Shown: positions 10,761 to 20,361 of the stretch, one piece after another | How positions within the stretch are numbered: position 1 is the stretch's first letter | Layout: each line of letters begins with the position of its first letter | NCBI GenBank assembly: GCA_049999765.1 | Contig: JBNGIQ010009116.1 | Span: 50,573 to 102,228, forward strand | Source of the DNA: Phaeoceros laevis | Lineage: Eukaryota > Anthocerotophyta > Anthocerotopsida > Notothyladales | Direction: 5' to 3' | DNA length: 51,656 bases | The notes under the pieces: generated by a model | Databases searched by the model: none | What the model saw: the letters and a program-made list of their open reading frames with translations, nothing else | Told to the model about the DNA's origin: nothing | Made by a program: the position numbers and the translations under genes

Positions 10761-12530
10761 TGTGCCAACAGGCTGAAGGGTACACAGCGCACGGACGCAA
10801 AGAATGACGCACCGGTAACGTGTGTCTAGCGCACTTGAGGGACTCAACGCCACAAGACAGTAAGGTAGTTCAAATGCTCAAAGAAGTTCCATGAAACAGT
10901 GCTTTTGTTTACCACGACGCTTCCTCATAGGATAGGCCTGATTGCCACTTGGCTCATTCGCACTCATAGATGGAGACCTCGTGCTGCCACCTGAGGACTG
11001 ATGACACGCCGTAGCCGTCAAGACCATCATGAGGGGCTGAGCTCCCGAGAATCAATCATTTCCTGCAGGCAGGTTCTGGAAAATGCCATGAAACGTGACC
11101 GACTTGGCTGTAAAGCAAGAAACGGACAACCTACACTGTAGAAAGGATGGCATGGCTTTTGTCATGCTTTTAGAGAGAGCTTGTCTGGATCTGTGCTACC
11201 TTGGCAGGGTAGCTACGGCAAAAAGAGGTGCTGGTGTCCGTGGAGGTACCCAATGACGTCCTCCGAAGTATACATGCATGCTAGGTGGAAAACTCATCTG
11301 ATGAGTTTTCCACCTAGCATGCATGTATACTAAGTCTCAATTTCACTTCTAAGGCTCAATTTCAGGGATAAGGCCACGTGACCCTCCATGTGCGCCTCTG
11401 TACGTGGCCTCTCCTTACCTATCTCCCCTGCACCAACTAGAAGGGTCCCGAGTCATGCTGATACCACTGTCAGCTACTGTAATGTCAGACGCTCCTTTTG
11501 TATGGATTCCCAGACTCGGCCTCTGAGAGGTATCCATCTGCTCCAACAGCCTTTCATATGATTGCGGGCTTTTGACGGTGTCTTGCCAGCAGCACGCTTT
11601 ACAGACACAGGTCGCCCTCCACTACAGGTCTCTAGAAATCCTCAGAGCATCCAGCGGACATGAGGCTAAACTGAAATTACAGAATATGTGCTGTGCCAAA
11701 ACACTGAAAGGTACACTACAGGCAAGCAGCGCAGGGACCCTGTGACGCATCGGTGAGGTGTGTCTAGCGCCACTTGTGTGACCCAGCTGTACAAGACGAT
11801 AGTTCGAAGGCTGTTGTATGACAGTGTACTATTGCTTACCATCTACCATGCTTCCAGATATGATGATAGGCGCTGGTAACCACCTGGCACATTCGCACTC
11901 GTATGTGGATATGATCATTCCCTCCAGGCAGGTTCTGGAAAGTCCCATGGAATGTGAGAGGCTGTAATTGAAGAACTGACAACCTACAAACGATGGCTTG
12001 GGCTTTTGTCAAGCTTTAGAGAGAGCTTGTCTGCATGAGCGCTACCTTAGCAGCCTAGCTGAACCAAACGAAGGTGCTGGACTCTGGAGGTATCAAACGA
12101 CGTCCTCCGACGAGCATAGACTAGTCTATATTATGTATGCTGGGCTGGGAAATTCAGCCCTTCCAAGTCTCAATTTCACTGATAAGGCCACGTGAGCTTC
12201 ATGTGCTGCTCTTGTACGTGGCCTCTTACCTATCTGCCCTGCAGCTACTACATACTGTACAGTAGAAAGCTCCCGTGCTCCCGAGTCATGCTGACTACAC
12301 TGTCAGACGCTCCTTTTGTATGGACAACCAGACTCTGCGCATGCCTCCAGAAGTATCCAAGTATCCAACAGCATTTCACATGATTGCATGGCTTCTTGAC
12401 GGTGTCGTACCAGCTGACTCCACCCCTCTCATCCCATGGATGTCCAGGATAACGAGGTGCTGATTGTCAGAGCTTCCAGCGGACATGAGGCTGCAAACGT
12501 AGAAGGGCTACACTGAAATTACTGACTACA
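10761..12530. repeat. Two diverged tandem copies of a ~0.9 kb unit
   Basis: Copy 1 starts near 10761 and copy 2 near 11693, both at tgtgccaa. Shared landmarks in the same order are gtgtgtctagcgc, cattcgcactc, ggcttttgtca with agagagagcttgtctg, gacgtcctccga, aaggccacgtga with tacgtggcctct, and gtcagacgctccttttgtatgga. The copies end with tccagcggacatgaggct (about 11650 and 12476). Many small indels separate them, and neither contains a long frame shared by both. Function unknown. Confidence 0.8.
11268..11332. repeat. 65-nt near-perfect palindrome (32-bp arms, 1-nt centre)
   Basis: Arm 11268-11299 is the exact reverse complement of 11301-11332, with only T at 11300 between them. The palindrome lies inside copy 1 of the tandem duplication. 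At the equivalent place copy 2 (about 12115-12165) has different, weaker inverted repeats (tagactagtcta and gggctg...cagccc). As RNA this would form a perfect 32-bp hairpin. An assembly artefact is possible. Confidence 0.9.
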
Positions 12531-12913
12531 AGCTGATTGCAACCTCTATTTCCTCTATTTCTCAGGCATTCCAGCCGGCATCACCTGTTTGAAACCTAAA
12601 CGGAATATGGAATCATGTAACGATGTAAGAGAGGACTGCACAAGAAGGCTTCAGAACTGAGGTACTGATGCTACGCACCTGGTTCGGATTCCTAGTCGAA
12701 GGAAGGTGACATGGATATTCCTCCAGAAGGCTCGAGTATCCATCACCGATCCTAATAAAGCCTTGAATCGGTTCTACTTAAAGCGATTAATAAGCAATTG
12801 GGATCCTCTGCCTGGTTGACACGTTTCTCGACAGTGTCGGCACCCTGGATACTTCTTCTCGGAGTAAAGGACTAGTTTACTGGGCAAAAAACAACAGGGT
12901 ACCTGTTTTCTTA

Positions 12914-15547
12914 CTAGGATGGAACCCGAAAGGCTTCGGCCCCTTTAATTTGTACGTCCAACTCCTTCAACTCGGCATAAACTTGGCCAAGTTCGGGGTG
13001 TTTCATGTCGCCCACCATAAATGTATGCACCTTGTATTGATGCTCAATCCAGCTCTGCCCAGGCTTCTTCCAGGCTTGGGCACCTCCTCTCAGTTCCTCG
13101 ACCTTGTCCGCCTCTTCCCATAGCTGATCATGGGCATAGATGCCCGACATCAACATGTATGCACCGCTCCGCTTGGGGTCGAGATTAACAGCTCGCTCAA
13201 AGGCCCTTCTGCCTACCTCTGTCTCCTTGTAGTTCCGGCAGGCACCAAGCAAGGACAACCAGAGTGCGGCATCGGCCTCATTGGGCATCCTGAGCAGCAA
13301 ATCCTCTGCCTTGTTCAGAAGGCCTGCTCTGCCGAGGATATCGACCAGTGTGGTGTAGTGTTGGACAGTAGCTGCAATACCATAGTCTCTGCACATGGAT
13401 TCAAAAAACTCCAGTCCTTTGTCCACCCTCCCAGCATGGCTGCAAGCCGTGAGGACAGAGAGGAAGCTCACATCATCTGGTTCGATGCCAAGACGTTGCA
13501 TCTCTTCAAAACATTGCAATGTGCTGTCCAGGTCTGCTTGTTGAGCGTATCCTCCAAGAAGGGCATTCCATGCAATAACATCATGCCGGTGAGGCACTGT
13601 GTCAAAGACGTGACGGGCATCAGCCATGCTTCCGCACTTGCCATAAGCATGTAGCAGAGAGGTTGCTACTGTGATGGACCATTCAACACCACTTTTAGTT
13701 ATATCTTCGTGGACCTCTCTGCACATATCCAGGGCGCCCACATTGGTGCAGGCTTTGAGAATTGCCAGGAAGGTAGCTTCCTCTGGTTGCATACCCTCTA
13801 TCCGCATCTGGGTATACAGTTCCCAGCTCTTCTCACCCTGCTCTTGCTGCGCATAACCTGCAATGAGAGAATTCCATGACACGATGTTGCGACGAGACAA
13901 CTGATCAAATACCTCCTGCGCCTCCTGTATGCTCCCACATTTTGCGTACATGTTGACCAAGCTGGTCCCCACAAATACATCTTTCTCATATCCCCGTGCG
14001 CATAAGGTAGAATGAATTGCTCTCCCCTTCTCCAGGCACACTAATTTTACCCATTGTCCATCGATCAGTGTATCTTCCTCCAAAGCTGCTAAGCTGGCAC
14101 ACCCTTTGAGCACGCTAACAAACGTCCAATTGTCTGGAGTTGCTCCTTCCAATTGCATCTGGTTGTACAGTTCCAGGGCTTTCGTACCCTGTTCCTGTTG
14201 AGCATATCCCCCAATCAAGGCACTCCATGACACAACATCATGATGAGAAAGTGCATCAAAGACCTCTTGTGCGTCCAGCATACTTCCACACTTTGCATAT
14301 AAATGGACCAAGGCAGTGCCTACTACCACATCTGCTGCATATCCCATGTCCACCATTGACCCATGGATTCGCTTGGCCCAGCGAAGTGCCTCTTGAGTTC
14401 GATCCTCTGCTGCTGCCATGCTGCTACATGCCTTCAACACACTTGCAAATGCCCAACTGTCTGGCCGCACGCCACTTTGCAGCATTTCATCATAAAGTTG
14501 CAACGCCTTGTCAGCCTGGTCCTCCTGCTGAGCATACCCAGTGATCATTGCAGTCCAAGATACAACGTCACGACGTGATAGAATGTTAAACACATGTTGT
14601 GCTTCTACCATGTCTCCACATTTCGCATAGCAATCCACCAAACTGCTGCCAACAAAGACCTCGGACTCATAACCCGCTGTGCGTGCTTCCTCGTGAATCT
14701 CCCTAGCCTTCTTTAAAGACTCTGCCTTAAGTAGCATCCCATTAATCAGAGAGGCTTCTTCCTTAGCCGCCAGGCTGCCACATGCTTTTAGCAAACTGCT
14801 AAAAGTGTACATGTCAGGCTTCAATCTTTTATCCTCCCGCATCCTAGAATAGAGCTCCAAGGCATTCTGAGCCTGGTCGTGCTGAGCATATCCCGCTATC
14901 ATAGCACTCCACGACACTACATCCCGCTGTTGCAAACCATCAAAAACATTCCTAGCATCCTCCATGCTTCCACACCGTGCATACATTTTAACTAATGTGG
15001 TTCCTACAAACAAATCCGACTCAAAATTGCCACGTCTTATGTCATTGTGAAGCTGCTTGCCCCTTGTCAGATCAACAGCGTCAATACAGGCCTTCAGTAT
15101 TCCCACGTAAGTGTATGAGTTCGGTTTGACACCTTCTTCCTGCATCTCCTGATACACTCGAAAGGCCTGCTGCGCTTGCCCGCACCTGGTATACTCCAAA
15201 ATCAGCGCCGTCCAGGTTGAAAGAGAAACAGTGTGACGAGGCAACGACGCGAACACGTCCAAAGCAGCTGGTAGACACCCGCATCGAGCGTACATGGTGA
15301 CCACAGCATTGGTCAAGAAGATGTTGGAGCCCAGTCCTTTCTTCACAATGTGGGCATGCACCCTCTTGCCATTAGCCGGAGACTTTCTCTTTGCACATCC
15401 ATGCAACAAACACCTGTATACCTCCACCAGCACTGTCCCCTGTATCTCCACGAGCTGCAGAGCTTCCATAGCCTCCTCAAGCCTCCCCTCCTCACACAAA
15501 CTCCGCACATCCTTCTCTCCCCTGCGGACTCGGACAAGAGGTACCAC
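12914..15547 (-). CDS. PLS-class pentatricopeptide repeat protein, E2 (E+) type without DYW domain
   Basis: An 877-residue intronless PPR protein. PPR proteins of the PLS class bind specific organelle RNAs, one base per repeat pair, usually to direct C-to-U editing. About ten P-L-S repeat triplets are visible, recurring as motifs such as VGTTLVKMYARCGSMEDA and RDVVSWSAMIAGYAQ. Several L repeats carry an insertion before the second helix (for example SLINGMLLKAESLKKAREIH), a form I associate with early-diverging land plants. The C-terminus has E1, then the PG box KKPGQSWIE at about 827, then HTFMVGD. It stops in VPS, just where a DYW deaminase would begin. It would therefore need a deaminase supplied in trans, or act in another RNA process. 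It is head to head with the FKBP gene, 582 bp apart. Confidence 0.95.
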   Translation of the reverse strand: MVPLVRVRRGEKDVRSLCEEGRLEEAMEALQLVEIQGTVLVEVYRCLLHGCAKRKSPANGKRVHAHIVKKGLGSNIFLTNAVVTMYARCGCLPAALDVFASLPRHTVSLSTWTALILEYTRCGQAQQAFRVYQEMQEEGVKPNSYTYVGILKACIDAVDLTRGKQLHNDIRRGNFESDLFVGTTLVKMYARCGSMEDARNVFDGLQQRDVVSWSAMIAGYAQHDQAQNALELYSRMREDKRLKPDMYTFSSLLKACGSLAAKEEASLINGMLLKAESLKKAREIHEEARTAGYESEVFVGSSLVDCYAKCGDMVEAQHVFNILSRRDVVSWTAMITGYAQQEDQADKALQLYDEMLQSGVRPDSWAFASVLKACSSMAAAEDRTQEALRWAKRIHGSMVDMGYAADVVVGTALVHLYAKCGSMLDAQEVFDALSHHDVVSWSALIGGYAQQEQGTKALELYNQMQLEGATPDNWTFVSVLKGCASLAALEEDTLIDGQWVKLVCLEKGRAIHSTLCARGYEKDVFVGTSLVNMYAKCGSIQEAQEVFDQLSRRNIVSWNSLIAGYAQQEQGEKSWELYTQMRIEGMQPEEATFLAILKACTNVGALDMCREVHEDITKSGVEWSITVATSLLHAYGKCGSMADARHVFDTVPHRHDVIAWNALLGGYAQQADLDSTLQCFEEMQRLGIEPDDVSFLSVLTACSHAGRVDKGLEFFESMCRDYGIAATVQHYTTLVDILGRAGLLNKAEDLLLRMPNEADAALWLSLLGACRNYKETEVGRRAFERAVNLDPKRSGAYMLMSGIYAHDQLWEEADKVEELRGGAQAWKKPGQSWIEHQYKVHTFMVGDMKHPELGQVYAELKELDVQIKGAEAFRVPS

Positions 15548-16129
15548 ATCCCTGTCACTAGTGCACAGCCTCTGCGGTACATGCCTTCTGGGAAATCCAC
15601 GGCCTGAAATTCAGTTGCAAACAAAGCAGCTTGCGAACAGCAACAACAACAGAGCCACCATAAAGGTCTCGTCTTGGCTGAAAACACACCAGGCACTTGC
15701 CCTCCTGCTAATCTTCAAGCACGACGATCCACCTTGCAGCGTCAAACCATTCGCCAGTCCCTGAATTCTGTACATACCGGCCAAACTGGTGGGACTGGTC
15801 ACACTAGCCAGCTGTGGCTTAATCCAAGGGGGCTTCAGCACATCATCTCTCCAGACGACTTTGCACCTCATCAGCTTCATGATGAATCCAGACAAGGGGC
15901 AGGTGAGGGCTATGGTGCTTAACTGGAACTGCCCCAGCTCGGCAGTCGGATTACGTCCCACGCGTCTCAGGAACTGAACGGGCAGACCTATCTCTGGCGT
16001 TAGGGTACAGGGTTTAAGCTTGGCGGGAGCACTACTGCCTTGCAAAGCTTACAGTCGTGGGAGAAGCGCAATTTCCGTTCGTCTGTGTGATTTGGGGTCA
16101 GCGGCAGCAGTAGCCTGTCAACAGCGACC
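15548..16129. promoter_or_regulatory. Shared intergenic region between divergent PPR and FKBP genes
   Basis: 582 nt separate the PPR start (15547, minus strand) from the FKBP start (16130, plus strand), so both promoters and 5' UTRs must lie here. I see no strong TATA box for either gene and no separate gene. Overlapping frames here (for example 15611-16045) lack recognisable domains. Confidence 0.55.
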
Positions 16130-18448
16130 ATGGTGTTCTGGGGTGCCTTATTCTTCCCCCCCGAAGTCCCCGCTCGATTTGAATTCGTAAAGACTTGTTC
16201 GTCAACCATCGCAGGGAAGTGTCAGTGGTAACGCGTGGCCCGCTTTGCAAGCAGGTGTTGAGGTGAAGCCGGGAAAGCCTTTCAGACAAACAGCGGATCC
16301 CTTCGACTACACTAAGCTTCATCTGTCACAGGTCGGGAAGCCATGTCTCAGTTGTCCTTCGCCTAGGCAGTAGTGCACAAAATTATGAACCTGTGTTCTT
16401 GTTTTGCAGGCTACGCTTGGTTTGGATGTGAAGTCGAAGGACAGAGTTGTGGTGAAGTGCAAAGTGGGAGAAGGACCAGAAATTTTGCTGTGCTCCTTGA
16501 TCCCCGGCGTTGTGGAGTCAAGTAGTTTGGACCTCCTGTTTGATCAGGATGTCGTGTTTTCCGTTACTGGCTCTACGCCTGTTCACCTGACGGGGTACTA
16601 TATGCCCATTAACGACACTGATTCAGATGAGGAATACGACTCGTATCCTTCCCGTCCTTGTGATTTTGGCTCTGAATACTACCTTGTTGTTTCAGTTGAA
16701 GTTGGGTGCAATTGTCTTGTCTCCCACCGATTCATGCCTTTGTAATGCAACGAGAACAGTGGCGGGCATAGAGTTGATTGGTTGAAGTCAGGACAAAATG
16801 TGCATTACTTAACGGCCTTTGAAGAGATGATTTCAGCGAAGATACAGATGACTCTGAAGACGAAGAGGATGAAGAGGACTCAGATGCTCCCATGCTGGAG
16901 GCGGCAGCCTCTGCAGGTGGTCACTGACCTCTGCTTTTTGAAGTAACGGTACCCTGCTTGTTGCTATTTAGACACAAAGGAATTGTGCTGAATATCTTGG
17001 CATTATGACGGTGTCGGAGAGCGTTTTTTGACTTGTCTGATTTAGCGTTTTTTTTTTTTCTAGTGGTTATAGAGGAGATATACGATGATGAGGATCAAGA
17101 CAAGGACAAAAAGTCAGGGCAAATTGCACCAAAGAAAAGGAAGCAGGTTGAGCTTGTTACCAACGGAGGTGAGGAAGCCGAGGCAGATGATGATACCAGC
17201 GCTGATGATGAGAAGAAGGATGCAGGTGATAAGAATGATGAAGAAGAGAGTGAAGATGCCGATGGTTTTCTAGTGCTGCCCGCGAAAAAAACAAAGGGAG
17301 CCAAAGCTGTTGCTGAGCCAGTGGCCAAGGCAAAAGTGGTTGTGCAAGAAGTGTACGTACCAACTTTCACTAGATACGTATTGCTGACGACGTGCTTGTA
17401 CTGTGATTTTTAACAGCCTTTTGTCGTGCAGAACAAAGGAAACTCCTCCAACTAAGAAGGCAAAGAAGAAGGCTGAAAGGGCAGAAGCCACCGAGGCTAA
17501 GGCTACTACAACGGCAAAGAAGGCCACTACTGGTGAGGTGAAGGTAAAAGCTGGAGACAAAACTCCATCAAAGGCCCCTGCAGTGAAACAGGAAGACGGG
17601 AAGTCAACATCTTCTAAGAAACCGCAAGTGAGGAAACATCCCAATGGCTTGGAGATTCACGAAGTTGCAATGGGGAAGCCGGACGGCAAGCAAGCAAAGC
17701 TTGGGAAGCGTGTAAGTTGCAACTTCACACACGTGTCTTTTGGTTGGCAGCTGAGTGGGTTGTTTCTCACCTGTTCGTTTCTATTTGTGGTGTCTCGCCC
17801 AGGTGTCAGTAATCTACACAGGAAAGCTAAAGAACGGCAAAGTTTTTGATACGAATGTTGGCAAGAAGCCTTTTCTTTTCAGGCTAGGTAACGTGCAACC
17901 ACCTCTGTCATATTATTCTAAGTCTTTTGTTTTCAGGCTAGGTAATGTGCAATCACCTGTCATATTACACTGATTCTTGCACTGATAAACCCGGCTGATG
18001 TTGAGTAGCTGAAATCTTTTTAATGATGGTTTGCTGCAGGAGTTGGAGAAGTCATCAAAGGGTGGGATATTGGTGTTGAGGGTAAGTTTGTGGAGATACT
18101 TGCTGACCTGTTGAGAATCTATTTTGGTGGTAGAACGTTCCAGATTGTTTTTCCCATCTCTTCAACACTTAGAGCTGTGCTGACAAAGCTTATACTGACG
18201 AATTGCAGGGATGAGAGTCGGAGACAAGAGAAAGCTTGTAATTCCGCCACTTTTGGCGTAAGTACCATTTGATTTAAGCCATTTCAGCAAGACAACCACA
18301 TTCTACTACATGTGCAGTACATGAACACAGTAGCTTGCATTGACAGTTCTTCATGATCGTTTGCAGGTATGGAGCGGAAGGTGTGGGAAACCAGATCCCT
18401 GGGAACTCTACGTTGACATTCGATGTTGAGTTGGTTGCGGTGAAATAA
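16130..18448 (+). CDS. Nuclear FKBP-type peptidyl-prolyl isomerase with nucleoplasmin-like N-terminus (FKBP43/FKBP53 class)
   Basis: Ten exons join in phase: 16130-16142, 16255-16331, 16410-16642, 16837-16916, 17064-17352, 17432-17711, 17803-17887, 18040-18081, 18209-18257 and 18367-18448. They give 409 residues. The first exon codes only for MVFW and part of a Gly. The N-terminal nucleoplasmin-like domain begins MVFWGVEVKPGKP, followed by acidic tracts (EDTDDSEDEEDEEDSD) and a Lys-rich linker. The C-terminal FKBP domain (about 295-409) has VIYTGKLKNGKVFD, VIKGWDIGVEGMRVGDKRKL and a FDVELVAV ending. Plant members are histone chaperones with prolyl isomerase activity acting in chromatin. The end of exon 7 is duplicated in the following intron, creating a possible alternative donor 54 nt downstream. 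PEX19 follows on the same strand after 512 nt. Confidence 0.94.
17871..17967 (+). repeat. Duplicated 5' splice-site region in FKBP gene
   Basis: 17871-17915 and 17925-17967 are near-identical: a T/C-rich run, tttcaggctag, then gtaa(c/t)gtgcaa(c/t)cacct. Copy 1 holds the used donor after 17887. Copy 2 repeats it after 17941, 54 nt later, and the frame between the two stays open. Confidence 0.85.
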
Positions 18449-18960
18449 AGGACTGTACAGTTCCCAAGGCCGATTTTAGGAATGAGAAGCTGCCTTCGGG
18501 TGTGCCATCGGATATAACAGCTACTCCGGCAATTTTGTGATCGAAGAATTGAGGAATCTGTGTTATGCCAGGCTTAAGCCACAATGGTTTTGCCCAGTTG
18601 TGCTATCGAAGCCTTGCAGGGTTTGAATCATGTATCTCGTCTAGGTAGGTCAGTATTTTGCGGTGGCGCAGGCCTAAACGGTCTGTCTACAGTAGTTGAG
18701 AATTGCATCTGGAGATTTGGTCTTCTTTCAGGCGAATTCTGTCACTGTAGTCTAAAAAAAGCCCTCAACTCCCCTCGAGGCTTCTAATAGCAAGCCTGGT
18801 ATGCCCGGTGTTAACCCTATTTCAAGGAGCCGGGGTTTACTAACGAAATAGAGTGTTTGCTCCGTACGCTTTACATTGCGGTGGCACGTAATACAGTCTT
18901 ACTACCCTGCTGACCCTGCATCCCTACGTCCGGCCGGGGTGGAGAGCGCTGCTTGGAGCC
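18449..18960. other. Intergenic region between FKBP and PEX19 genes
   Basis: This is the 3' UTR and terminator side of the FKBP gene and the promoter of PEX19. A ~30-nt word beginning aggaatgagaagctg (about 18479-18508) recurs, slightly changed, at about 21373-21402 downstream of PEX19. No other gene is seen. Confidence 0.5.
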
Positions 18961-20361
18961 ATGGCAGATGAGCACGGTCAGTCGGCGGTAGACGATTTGG
19001 ACGAACTGCTTGACAGTAAGAGCACCGCGCAGTCTTTAGCTCTTACTACACTAGATTGAAGTTTGTCCTGGTTGTTGCTGGAGCCCTTGTTGTTGTATGC
19101 CCGGTTTGTGCACTTGCTTGGAGAGAACCTAGAAGCTGGTAGTAAACCTGACCTTCTCAAACGTTCTGAGGTGTATATGATGTTTCTGCAGGTGTTCTGG
19201 ACGACTTTCAAAAGGTTGAGAGAGGGAACAGTGCGTCATCGTGAGTTTTTCGTGTTCACTAGCAATGCTTTACTTTCGCAGTTCATGAAATTTGGACAGT
19301 GGTAGCATGTTGTGAGTGTTGTTTTCCATTTGGAGCTGAGATTCATGCTATGTGATCAAGGTCAATTGGTACAGCACCTTCCACCACAGCAAGTGGTGGG
19401 CTATCAAAGGGTTACCTCAGCAGTAAAGGCGCCACTGTGGGTCAAGGTTTGGGCCTGAACTTGCCTCCCTTGAAGAAAAAAGCGTCCAGTCAAACGGGAA
19501 ATGATCCTGAAAGTTCGGCCCCGAAAGCACCAACCGCGGGCACGTCGAAGCTGTCCGCTCCATCCAGCCAGAGCCTGGGAGCAACCCTAGAGAAACTGAG
19601 GGCCGAGACAAGGCAAACTGTTGAGAACATCGACTCGAGCCATGAAGATGATGCGATGGGCGACGAATTGGTTGATAACCTTGTGAAGCAGTTTGAGGAT
19701 CTTGGAGGGTCCCAGGTAGGCTACGTATCTGAGCTTGTAAGGCCGATTAGTTGAGCGTACTTCAAGAGTGAGACTTCGTAGTTTTTCTTTGCATCTCAGT
19801 CAGGACTGTATGGTTGTTGGAACTACAATTTTTTTGTTGCCTCTACAGGATATGCAAACAATCATGGACACGATGATGCGCCAGCTTCTATCAAAAGAGG
19901 TTCTTCACGAACCAATGAAAGAGATTGGTGAAAGATATCCAGAGTGGCTAGCAGCGAACAAAGCCCGTCTGAGCGAAGAAGATTTTGCACGCTATGCAAG
20001 GCAGCATCAGCACATCAAGGACCTTTGCGTCATATACGAGAACACGCCAGATGACTTCCAAAAGATCGTCGACCTTATGCAAAAAATGCAAGACTGTGGT
20101 CAACCACCTAGCGACATTATCCGGGAACTTGCTCCTGGTTTGGAACTCGGCGATGATGGGCTGCCCATGTACGTCCAGTGCTTGTGGAGACCTAGACTGC
20201 CACGTAGCATAGCAGCGTTTTTTCAAAGTTCTGCTGTCGTTTACTTGTTGTGGGGCCAGAAATATTCTGTTACTGACCTGTTCGTGCTCGTTTGCAGGCT
20301 TCCTGATCTTTCGGGAGTAGGAGGCCCTGGTGGTTTGGGGAATAACTGCAGTATTATGTGA
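18961..20361 (+). CDS. PEX19: Peroxisome biogenesis factor 19 (peroxin-19)
   Basis: PEX19 is the cytosolic chaperone and import receptor for peroxisomal membrane proteins, docking on PEX3. Exons: 18961-19015, 19192-19230 or -19240, 19375 or 19361-19715, 19849-20168 and 20298-20361, giving about 272 or 280 residues. The exon 2/3 junction is ambiguous: donor A|gtgcgt with acceptor tacag, or the stronger donor TC|gtgagt with the weaker acceptor tcaag. Both keep frame. The N-terminal acidic PEX3-binding segment reads SAVDDLDELLDS then VLDDFQKV. The C-terminal half has the conserved helices (MRQLLSKEVLHEPMKEI, YPEWLAANKARLSEEDFARY, CVIYENTPDDFQKIVDLMQ). The protein ends CSIM, a CaaX box for farnesylation, typical of PEX19. 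Confidence 0.94.

Larger units (their letters stand above)
9579..12913. other. Gene-poor region with large tandem duplication
   Basis: No supported coding gene. 9579-10760 is single-copy DNA flanking the IPT promoter side; a 152-codon minus-strand frame at 10213-10671 has no recognisable domain. About 10761-12530 consists of two diverged copies of a ~0.9 kb unit, the first holding a 65-nt palindrome. 12540-12913 is the 3' flank of the minus-strand PPR gene and shows nothing further. A non-coding transcript is possible but not shown. Confidence 0.5.
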
